From assembly GCA_002923335.1 (NCBI GenBank), contig BEHZ01000017.1:1-19125 (forward strand): DNA of 19,125 nt, written 5' to 3'. This DNA comes from a bacterium HR23. GTDB lineage: Bacteria > Chloroflexota > Dehalococcoidia > Lucifugimonadales > HRBIN23. The notes beneath the pieces were generated by a model that ran no database searches, was not told the DNA's origin, and was given only the letters and a program-made list of their open reading frames with translations. Shown here in pieces: positions 5,751 through 12,010 of the stretch (the first letter of the stretch is position 1; each line of letters begins with the position of its first letter). The position numbers were made by a program, and so were the translations under genes.

Positions 5751-7317
5751 TGAGGGTGGCGGCTCACCACCTGGCGGGCATCGAGCTCAACGAGGGCTTC
5801 CGGCGGGCCCTGGCGGCCATCCAGACCGGGCGGCACGTGTTCGTGACCGGCCGGGCCGGCACGGGCAAGTCCACCCTCCTGCGCTACTTCCGCGCCACCA
5901 CCCGCCGGAGGGTGGCGGTGGTGGCCCCCACCGGCGTGGCCGCCCTCAACGCTGGCGGCCAGACCATCCACTCCTTCTTCGGCTGGCGGCCCGACATCAC
6001 CCCAGCCAGGGTGCAGAGGGTCGGCAAGGAGAAGGGAAGGCTCTACCGGGCGCTGGAGACCATCGTCGTGGACGAGGTCTCCATGGTGCGGGCCGACCTC
6101 CTGGACTGCGTGGACAGGTTCCTGCGCCTCAACGGCCCCAGGCCGGGGGAGCCCTTCGGCGGGGTGCAGATGGTCTTCATAGGCGACCTCTACCAGCTGC
6201 CGCCGGTGGCGACGGCCCTGGAGGAGAGGGCCCTCTCTGCCCTCTACCCCACCCCCTACTTCTTCAGCGCCCGCTGCCTGGGGGGCTGGACTACGAGCTG
6301 GTGGAGCTGGAGAAGGTCTACCGGCAGCAGGGGGACCCCCAGTTCCTGGAGGTGCTGAACGCCGTGCGCAACGGCACCATCAGCGAGGGGCAACTGGCCC
6401 TCCTGAACAGCCGCTGCCTGCCGGACTTCGAGCCGCCGCCCCAAGGGATGTGGGTCCACCTCTGCGCCACCAACACCCAGGCCGAGGCCATCAACCGGGA
6501 GCGTCTAGGCCGCCTACGGGGCAAGCCCCACACCTTCGTGGGGCGCATCGAGGGGCGGTTCGAGCGGGAATACCTGCCCGTGCCCGTGGAGCTGTCCCTG
6601 AAGGCTGGGGCGCAGGTGATGCTGGTGAGCAACGACCCCCTGGGCCGCTGGGTGAACGGCACCCTGGGCAGGGTGCGGCGGGTGTGGCCCGACCCGGAGG
6701 GGCCGGCGGCGCTGGTGGAGCTCCATGAGGGCGGGGAGGTGGAGGTGGCGCTCCACACCTGGGAGCTCTACGAGCTTTACCTGGAGGGGGAGGAACTCAG
6801 GAGCAGGGTGGTGGGCAGGTTCACCCAGATGCCCCTCATCCTGGCCTGGGCCGTCACCATCCATAAGGCCCAGGGCAAGACCCTGCCCAGGGTGGTGGTG
6901 GACCTGGGGCGTGGGGCCTTCGCCCCCGGGCAGGTCTACGTGGCCCTCAGCCGGGCCACCTGCCTGGAGGGGCTGGTGCTCAAGCGGCCCATAGACCGTC
7001 GCCATATCTGGTGCGACCGGCGGGTGGTGCGCTTCCTGACCCAGTTCCGCTATCGGCGCTCGGAGGAGGCGCTGCCCCTGGCCCGCAAGCGGGAGTTAGT
7101 GGAGGCGGCCATCAGGGAGGGGAGGCCCCTGCGCATCGTCTACCTGAGGCCCGACGACCAGCGCTCCCGCCGGGTGGTGTGGCCCCTGGAGGTGGGGGAG
7201 ATGGAGCACGGGGGCCGCACCTTCATGGGCATGCGGGCCTACTGCTCCCTGCGGGGCGAGGAGCGCACCTTCCGCCTCGACCGCATCCTGGAGATGGGGA
7301 CGGCCGAGCCGTGCTGA
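5747..7317 (+). pseudogene. PIF1-like helicase with C-terminal WYL domain (one frameshift)
   Basis: An SF1 PIF1/RecD-type DNA helicase with a WYL ligand-sensing domain. Walker A is GRAGTGKST (residues 35-43), Walker B VVDEVSM (107-113), then FIGDLYQLPPV (144-154). After one base is restored, VYRQQGDPQFLEVLN, TIHKAQGKTL and VYVALSRAT follow. Residues about 450-520 (LRIVYLRPDDQRSRRVVWPL, MRAYCSLRGEERTF) are a WYL domain. The reading breaks at a run of six G (6280-6285): a seventh G gives CLGGLDYELVELEK and one 523-residue protein. Sequencing error, mutation or slippage are all possible. ATG at 5747 follows GAGGAGGGG and overlaps the MNT stop by 4 bp. PIF1-WYL architecture is unusual beside HEPN/MNT; a defence role is inferred. 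Confidence 0.85.
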
Positions 7318-7349
7318 GGGGTATCGTCTGGCGGGCCGTGCCTCGGGCC

Positions 7350-7675
7350 TCAGTAGACGGTAGCGGCGCCTGGGGCGACGACGATCATGCCCCTCATCCC
7401 CTGGGCCTGGCGGAAGCGGCAGACGAACTCCGCCTCCCTCGTGGGGGTGAAGGTCGCCGTCCTCTCCTCCCCTGGCGCCAGCTCCACGTCTACCCCCAGG
7501 GGCCCGATGGTGAAGGTGTGGGCCGCTCTCCCCTCCTTTCGTTCCCGATGCGCAGGGCGAGGGGCCGGCCTGCCTGGGCCCCGGTCTCGGACGGCTCGAA
7601 AGAGAAGTCGTCGGCCTCCAGGGAGAGGCCCCTTCGGCGCTGCCCCCGCAGCCCCAATGGATGCATGAGCCGGCC
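7350..7675 (-). pseudogene. Cupredoxin-like domain gene, frameshifted
   Basis: Two minus-strand frames join into one cupredoxin reading: LSLEADDFSFEPSETGAQAG then RPLALRIGNER, a frame change near 7545, and then GRAAHTFTIGPLGVDVELAP, EERTATFTPTREAEFVCRF and QGMRGMIVVA. The fold is like Cupredoxin_1 proteins, secreted copper-binding electron carriers. H in AHTF and C in FVC are present, but the usual His two residues after the Cys (C-x-x-H) is Arg (CRFR), so copper binding is doubtful even without the frameshift. No signal peptide is seen; the sequence upstream to about 7832 gives no known domain. It lies convergent to the helicase gene and is probably decaying cargo. Confidence 0.65.
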
Positions 7676-8028
7676 TTCGCCCTCGCCCATGGCCCGGTCC
7701 AGCCCCGGCTCGGGGCTTGTCCCGCCCCCGTTGCCTGAGCGGCTCCCGCGCCCGCCTGGCCATCTCCAGGTAGTGGGCCTGTAGCACCTCTGGGACAGCC
7801 CCCACCCTTCCCTCCTCAAAAAAATCGCCCACCGCTCATGGGACAGCCACGGGGCATCTGCACAGGTTGTCCTGCGTGGAGGACCGCCAGCGCGTCAACG
7901 GGGAGTGAGGGCGACAACGCCCCGTGGAGAGGATGTATTATGAGTCTGCCCGGGAGGACAGCGGGCAGGTGGCCCTGTTCCACCACCGGGCCCCAGGGGC
8001 CTGGTGCCGGCCGTGGGGGTAGGAGAGG
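7676..8028. other. Intergenic stretch without recognisable genes
   Basis: No supported gene is seen here. On the minus strand an open stretch near 7832 reads MGDFFEEGRVGAVPEVLQAH then YLEMARRAREPLRQ. It looks like a helical protein fragment but matches nothing I recognise and runs into the cupredoxin remnant. The plus strand between 7833 and 8020 has no good reading frame with a ribosome-binding site. Confidence 0.4.
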
Positions 8029-8994
8029 TTGGCGGATACCTACATCGGGACGTGCTCGTGGACCGACAGGGGCCTGATCCAGGCGGGGACCTTCTACCCC
8101 GCCTGGGCCAGGACGACCGAGGCGCGCCTGCGGTTCTACGCCTCTGTCTTCCCCACGGTGGAGGTGGACTCCACCTACTATGCTCTGCCCTCCCCCGCCA
8201 CCTCCCGCCTCTGGGTGGAGCGCACCCCTGAGGGGTTCATCTTCCACATCAAGGCCTTTCGCCTCTTCACCTATCACTGGACGGAGCCCGCTGCCCTGCC
8301 CAGAGACCTCCAGGGGCTGGCGCCCAGGGACAAGGGGAGGTTCTACCTCCGGGATGCCCCTTGGGAGCTTCGGGAGGAGCTGCTCCGCCGCTTCGTGGAG
8401 GCCCTCCTCCCCCTGGAATCGGCGGGGAAGTTGGGGCTGGTGCTGTTCCAGTTCCCTCCCTGGGTGGCGCCCCGCAGGGACGTCTTGGACCACATCCTGG
8501 CCATGCAGGAGGCCCTGGGGCAGTATCGGCTGGCGGTGGAGTTCCGCAACAGGGCGTGGCTGGAGGGAGACCGCCGGGAGAGGACCCTTTCCTGGCTGGC
8601 GGGGCACCGGCTGGCCTACGTCTGCGTCGACGAGCCCCAGGGCCTCTCCTCCAGCGTGCCTCCTGTGGCCCGGGCTACAACAGACATAGCCTACGTGCGC
8701 TTCCACGGCCGCAACAAGGCGACCTGGGAGGCCCGGGCTGCCACCTCGGCGGAGCGGTTCGACTGGTATTACTCGGCCCAGGAGTTACAGGAGTGGGTCC
8801 CCCGTATCCGTGCCCTCCAGGAGGAGGCCAGGCAGGTGCACCTCCTGTTCAACACCAACAACAGGGACCAGGGCCCCCACAACGCCATCCGCTTGGGTAG
8901 GCTCTTGGGGGAGGGCCTGGGCAGGGAGGATGCGGTGCGGTCGGTGGAGCGAAGCCTGGGGCTTGCGGCCGACCCGGTTGAGGGGCCGCGGTGA
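8029..8994 (+). CDS. DUF72 (YecE-like) family protein
   Basis: A 321-residue protein of the DUF72 family, a TIM-barrel-like fold of unknown biochemical function. Family landmarks are visible: YIGTCSWTDRG near the N-terminus, FYPAWARTTEARLRFYASVF then VEVDSTYYALPS, GFIFHIKAFRLFTYH, GLVLFQFPPW, LAVEFRNRAWL, IAYVRFHGRN, and a C-terminal LLFNTNNRDQGPHNAIRL. The length is slightly above the usual 240-300. The start is uncertain: TTG at 8029 fits the family N-terminus but sits directly behind AGGAGAGG with almost no spacing, and no ATG is nearby. Its stop overlaps the next reading frame in GTGA, so both were probably co-transcribed. It may be chromosomal DNA captured by the island. Confidence 0.88.
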   Translation: MADTYIGTCSWTDRGLIQAGTFYPAWARTTEARLRFYASVFPTVEVDSTYYALPSPATSRLWVERTPEGFIFHIKAFRLFTYHWTEPAALPRDLQGLAPRDKGRFYLRDAPWELREELLRRFVEALLPLESAGKLGLVLFQFPPWVAPRRDVLDHILAMQEALGQYRLAVEFRNRAWLEGDRRERTLSWLAGHRLAYVCVDEPQGLSSSVPPVARATTDIAYVRFHGRNKATWEARAATSAERFDWYYSAQELQEWVPRIRALQEEARQVHLLFNTNNRDQGPHNAIRLGRLLGEGLGREDAVRSVERSLGLAADPVEGPR

Positions 8995-9176
8995 AGGGCC
9001 AGGCCGGACTCTACTGCCACAGCCACTTCTCCTGCGAAGGGGGTGCCTCTTCGTTGGGCCGGCTGGTGGCGGGGGCCGTGGCGCTGGGCTACCCGGCCCT
9101 GGCCCTCACCAACCACAACAACCTCTGCGGGGCTATGAAGTTCGCCCGCCTCACCAGGTCCCCAGGTCATCGCTGA
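8991..9176 (+). pseudogene. N-terminal PHP-domain fragment of a DnaE-type polymerase
   Basis: The 61-residue frame reads LYCHSHFSCEGGASSLGRLV, AGAVALGYPALALTNHNNLC and GAMKFARL. This is the start of the PHP domain found at the N-terminus of bacterial DNA polymerase III alpha and error-prone DnaE2 proteins, which are over 1000 residues long. Homology ends near residue 54, where transposase remnant D begins, so the rest was removed. The usual metal-binding TDHD box reads TNHN here. GTG at 8991 overlaps the DUF72 stop by 4 bp. It is certainly not a working polymerase; an unrelated small PHP protein is less likely. Confidence 0.75.
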
Positions 9177-9177
9177 C

Positions 9178-9645
9178 CAGCACCTCCATCGCCAGGCCCC
9201 GGCACCACCACGGGAAGCCCACTGCTCATTGCCACGCACACCAGCACCCCCGGGGGTTTCCCGGACCCTGACCCCGAAGCCGTCCACCCCTAGCACCGGC
9301 GCCGTAAAGGGAAGGAGGCCTTTCACCTCCCCCACCGGGGCCCAGACAGGGCAGAGAGGCCGGAGGCCCTTCGCCTCTGGGTCCCGAAGAACACCCCTCG
9401 GGATAGAAGCGGAAGGCCCTTTGGCATTGGGGGCGGCGATAATGGCACACCTAGACCTGAAGGAGCCGCGGGGCCTTGAGGGATTTGGAGATCTTGCCCC
9501 ACCTCTGGAGAGCGGAGTTTGGCAGGAAGGGCAGGCGCCTTCCCTCGGCGGAGGGCTCCACCTGGGGGATGCGGATCCTCGGCCCGGGGCGGGCACCTTT
9601 TTTGGGTGGCCTGTTGGCACACCTGTATGGAGGGCCTGCCCCCTC
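9178..9645 (-). pseudogene. Zinc-ribbon transposase remnant D
   Basis: On the minus strand a zinc-ribbon-like start ACPSCQTP changes frame into LQRWGKISKSLKAPRLLQV, then has an in-frame TAG, then reads VCHYRRPQCQRAFRFYPEG. This is the N-terminal layout of transposases that begin with CPxCG, a basic turn, then YRCPxCxRxFRYYPEG. Further down, broken frames keep GVDGFGVRVRE and PGLAMEVLVSDDLGTW-like stretches that recall the catalytic region. There are at least two frameshifts and one stop. The insertion sequence family is not determined. It abuts the truncated PHP fragment, which suggests that this insertion caused that truncation. Confidence 0.55.
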
Positions 9646-9774
9646 TTTATCTGCGCCCATCCACCGCTGCTACGATAGTCACGGGAGACCCCCTTTCGTG
9701 GAAGGGCGTTCTGCGAAAAGGACAGGCGTGCGGCACGGGCGTGGCCAAGGGGATACGTTACGGCCGAAAGGACA

Positions 9775-9892
9775 AGGCCCGCCTGTGTCCAGTAACGGCG
9801 GGCCTGAGGGCGACCCTGGCCAGGCCAGGGCCGCTGGCCTCAGGATAGCACAGAACGGACTTGGCAAGGCCCAGGGGGGCAATCCCTGGGCC
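9775..9892 (+). other. Cluster of strong GC-rich hairpins upstream of an orphan gene
   Basis: Three perfect or nested inverted repeats follow one another. AGGCCCGCC (9775-9783) pairs with GGCGGGCCT (9797-9805). CCTGAGG (9803-9809) pairs with CCTCAGG (9838-9844), enclosing CCCTGGCC (9814-9821) and GGCCAGGG (9823-9830). GGCCCAGGG (9868-9876) pairs with CCCTGGGCC (9884-9892) around a 7-base loop. The first two share bases 9803-9805 and so exclude each other partly, as in a switch. There is no U-run, so they are not ordinary terminators. A leader RNA, small RNA or repeat-type element is possible; the function is unknown. Confidence 0.5.
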
Positions 9893-9926
9893 TCGCCGCT
9901 TCGCCGGGCGGGCCGGGGAGGAGACA

Positions 9927-10688
9927 GTGGTGGACGAGGTGTGGCTCTCTAAATGGTTCAGGGTCATACCCTGGCCCGACCGCATCGTTCGCGTTGCGCC
10001 AGAGGCGGGAGACGCGGACGCCGTCATCGGCGCCGTGGCCCTGGCCTGTCTTGCCGCGGAGAGCGAGGCCTTCCGGCGGAGGCTGGCCGAAGCGGTGCGG
10101 GTTTGCCTCACCTATCATCGTGGCTACCTGGACGCCCTGGTCCAGGCGGCCTCGTGTCAGGACTGGGAGACCTTCACCGCGCTCTGCCACCAGGCCTTGC
10201 CGGAGGTGGAGGAGATGGGCCGCCGGGCCCTGAAGGATGTGTTTGGGCAGCCGTATATCGTGATGGAGGATCCCACGAAGGCGTTACGTGCCTTCAGTGT
10301 CCTCGTGGTTCAAGTGGCCGTCCTGCTCCGCCCCGCCGCCTTGACGGCCGTCAATGCCGTTATCACGTCCTTACCTGTCCTGCGCCACCTCTTCACGGGC
10401 GACAAGCCCACCACCCGCAGGGCCAGGGCTATGGTCGCGCAGGTCCGCGCGGTGTTGCGAGCGTCCGGAGGGACGCGGGGGCGTGCCCTGTCCAGCAAAG
10501 ACACCCTGGAGAACGCCGCCCGGGCCTGGGCCCTCCTGGTCCTCCACGGTCGCAAGAGAGCCGAGGAGACCCTCTACCGCCACCTCGCTTACAGTGCGCC
10601 CAGACCCCTGCTGGAGCGGGCCCCTATCTTTGACCGCGCGCTGGGAATCCGTCGCCGGCCAGGCCCTCGCCCCCGCCAAAACAGGTAG
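9927..10688 (+). CDS. Unrecognised protein, probably mainly helical
   Basis: About 253 residues with no family I recognise. The N-terminus VVDEVWLSKWFRVIPWPDRI and VRVAPEAGDADAV is followed by alternating hydrophobic/charged segments that look alpha-helical. There is an uncharged stretch of about 30 residues, from AFSVLVVQVAVLLRPAALTA to VITSLPVL (residues about 120-150), that could be a buried hairpin or weak membrane segment. The C-terminus is basic (LGIRRRPGPRPRQNR). The start is chosen at GTG 9927, with GTG 9930 as alternative, because GGGGAGGAG lies at 9915-9923. The frame is open upstream to 9861 but lacks a comparable ribosome-binding site. It lies 35 bp after a cluster of strong hairpins. 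Confidence 0.65.
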   Translation: MVDEVWLSKWFRVIPWPDRIVRVAPEAGDADAVIGAVALACLAAESEAFRRRLAEAVRVCLTYHRGYLDALVQAASCQDWETFTALCHQALPEVEEMGRRALKDVFGQPYIVMEDPTKALRAFSVLVVQVAVLLRPAALTAVNAVITSLPVLRHLFTGDKPTTRRARAMVAQVRAVLRASGGTRGRALSSKDTLENAARAWALLVLHGRKRAEETLYRHLAYSAPRPLLERAPIFDRALGIRRRPGPRPRQNR

Positions 10689-10802
10689 CCTGTGCCCGTG
10701 TCCCTTTTTTGGGTAGACTGCACCAACGGACTGGCTCCACAATGGTGGTGGAGGTGCCGGCAATACAGATGATGGGGTTCCAGAAGAGGAGAGGAGGAAA
10801 AG

Positions 10803-11018
10803 GTGAAAATGGGCGAGATGACGGTGCGGGAGGCCGGACGCCGGGGAGGTCTAGCCCTGGTCCAGAAGTATGGTCGCACCTATCTGTCCCTCATCGGACG
10901 GAAGGGCGGGAAGGCGACAGCCCGCAAATATAAGGACCTCCTTCGGGAATGGGGGAAGAGGGGAGGCCGTCCCCGCAAGGGACGCCTTGAGGAAACCATG
11001 GGGGAGGGTCAGGCTTGA
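10803..11018 (+). CDS. Small KGG-repeat basic protein
   Basis: A 71-residue strongly basic protein with three Gly-rich turns, GRRGG (12-16), GRKGG (32-36) and GKRGG (51-55), spaced 20 and 19 residues apart. Between them are helical stretches LALVQKYGRTYLSLI and KATARKYKDLLREW. The pattern REAGRKGG...IGRKGG is that of the KGG/GsiB-type stress-protein motif, a hydrophilic repeat of poorly known role. The basic charge could equally suit nucleic-acid binding. The GTG start at 10803 is preceded by GAGGAGAGGAGGAAAA, a very strong purine-rich ribosome-binding region; internal ATG codons at 10809 and 10818 are alternatives. The gene is intact and follows the orphan gene by 114 bp. Confidence 0.7.
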   Translation: MKMGEMTVREAGRRGGLALVQKYGRTYLSLIGRKGGKATARKYKDLLREWGKRGGRPRKGRLEETMGEGQA

Positions 11019-11071
11019 GTAGGAAAGGAGGGAATGGCCGCCGTCACCACCTGGCCCTCCCCCTCCAGCTG

Positions 11072-11293
11072 TCACGAGGGCCGAAGGCGGTCCACCAACC
11101 GGGCTTTTAGCCCCAGGATGGTAAGGCCCACCACCTCCCTCCGGCCTTCATCATTCCGAATGACCACACCCTCTCCGATGTCTACCCCCAGGGCCTCCCG
11201 GGGTTCGCCCACCGAGATTTAGAGCGCATAAGCCTCGGCATCGTATTCCCAGGTCAGGTTCGGTTTCCCTTCCAGGGCCTTCACCGCTTCCAT
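11072..11293 (-). pseudogene. DUF2283-like small protein with an internal TAA
   Basis: On the minus strand from ATG 11293 the reading is MEAVKALEGKPNLTWEYDAE, AYAL, stop, then ISVGEPREALGVDIGEGVVI, REVVGLTILGLKARLVDRL. DUF2283 proteins read YDPEADALYISL...D...GxVVGIEIL, so the TAA at 11221-11219 replaces the conserved Tyr codon of ALYIS. Everything else of the 70-residue family is in one frame. The start overlaps the preceding gene's end by 13 bp. DUF2283 genes often accompany small toxin-like genes, so this is the probable antitoxin-side partner. Either it is inactivated by a single substitution or the stop is read through; inactivation is more likely. Confidence 0.65.
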
Positions 11294-11670
11294 ATCACTC
11301 CCCTCCGGGGCGATGGGGATGTCGTCCAGGAGGCGGTCAGGAAGAAGCCGTCATCTAGCCCCACCTCTTTATACACTACCACAAGGTGCTTGCGGGTGAG
11401 CGGAGTGTCGGGTTAGAAGCGGATGGCCAGGAGTTCGCCGAAGCCCCCCTGTTGGAGAAGGTCAGGGGTAGTCAGGGTCTCCAGCATACGCTCCCTCCAG
11501 TCCTTCATCTCCGGGTGCCGGCGGGTGATGTCGTCCCATCCCTCCGGTGTGAGGCGGATGGGGACACCAGCAAGGGAGCGGGCGACGGGGATCCCTTCCT
11601 GGGACAGGTCCCCCCCTTGCACCGGGCGGTTGGTGGCTGTATGATAGGGCCTGGAACTGGGGGCCCACAA
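11281..11670 (-). pseudogene. Small toxin-like protein (possible BECR/RelE-like fold) with an internal TAA
   Basis: On the minus strand the recognisable part reads VPIRLTPEGWDDITRRHPEM, ETLTTPDLLQQGGFGELLAI, RF, stop, then PDTPLTRKHLVVVYKEVGLD, DGFFLTASWT and ends VIWKR. Proteins with LTxExWxHIxxRHPE...GELLAVRxY...KYLVVVYREV...DGFxxTAY...WKR are common short genes beside DUF2283; they look like RelE/BECR-type RNases, but I cannot name the family surely. The TAA at 11415-11413 stands where the family has Tyr. The true start is unclear; TTG 11670 is the longest and an internal GTG near residue 17 is possible. It ends 48 bp before attR on the other side. Confidence 0.55.
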
Positions 11671-11718
11671 GACTGGACAGGAAAGGAGGGAAGGCCTCCG
11701 TCCCTTTTCGGTGGGCCT

Positions 11719-11762
11719 CTTCCCAGGCAGAAAGTCGGGGGTTCAAATCCCCTCGCCCGCTC
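11719..11762 (+). repeat. attR: 44-bp copy of the tRNA-Gly 3' part
   Basis: Exact repeat of bases 51-94, including the anticodon loop, T-arm and acceptor 3' strand but without the 5' half of a tRNA, so it is not a tRNA gene. The flanking base 11763 (T) differs from base 95 (C), and 11718 (T) differs from 50 (G). It marks the right end of the island and the return to the host chromosome. Confidence 0.93.
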
Positions 11763-11915
11763 TGCTGTTTCCCCCTTGCCTTCTCGCCTCGTTCCCCACG
11801 GCACAGTCTGGATACCTGCCCACCTGCCTATCCCTAAACTACACGCCCCGCACAGCGCGCGGCCGTCGCCCCGGCGGGCCTGGCGTGCCCCCGTTTGCCC
11901 CGTTTCCAGCGCCCG

Positions 11916-11948
11916 CTAACAAACCGGTAACATACCCCTAACAGCCCG
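11916..11948 (+). promoter_or_regulatory. Three tandem 11-bp repeats: likely OmpR/PhoB-type regulator box
   Basis: The three adjacent units CTAACAAACCG (11916-11926), GTAACATACCC (11927-11937) and CTAACAGCCCG (11938-11948) share nTAACAnnCCn with exact 11-bp phasing. Direct repeats at one helical turn are the usual binding sites of OmpR/PhoB-family winged-helix regulators. They lie 62 bp before the first gene of an operon that itself encodes such a regulator, so autoregulation is likely. A -10 is not obvious; TAGCCT at 11975-11980 is a weak candidate. Confidence 0.6.
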
Positions 11949-12010
11949 AAAACCACACACCCTTACCCCGCCGGTAGCCTGTGGTTGAAGGCTTTTTCAC
12001 GGAGGTGCCC

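Larger units (their letters stand above)
51..11762. mobile_element. tRNA-Gly-integrated genomic island, about 11.7 kb
   Basis: The segment is bounded by two identical 44-bp direct repeats. One lies in the 3' half of an intact tRNA gene and the other is an isolated tRNA fragment at the far end. A tyrosine integrase begins about 100 bp inside the tRNA-side repeat. This is the classical arrangement of integrases that use tRNA 3' ends as attB. The cargo is toxin-antitoxin genes, nuclease and helicase genes, orphan genes and several decayed insertion sequences. No conjugation, capsid or replication genes are seen, so the island is either mobilised by other elements or immobile now. The integrase gene itself is open and has all catalytic residues. 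Confidence 0.92.

Noticed and set aside
10681..10710. ACAGG-TAG-CCTGT hairpin followed by six T as a terminator
   Set aside because: The stem is only 5 bp and the T-run begins 12 bases after it, so it does not fit an intrinsic terminator.
11719..11762. A second tRNA-Gly gene
   Set aside because: Only the 3' half is present; there is no D-arm or 5' acceptor strand upstream. It is the attR repeat.
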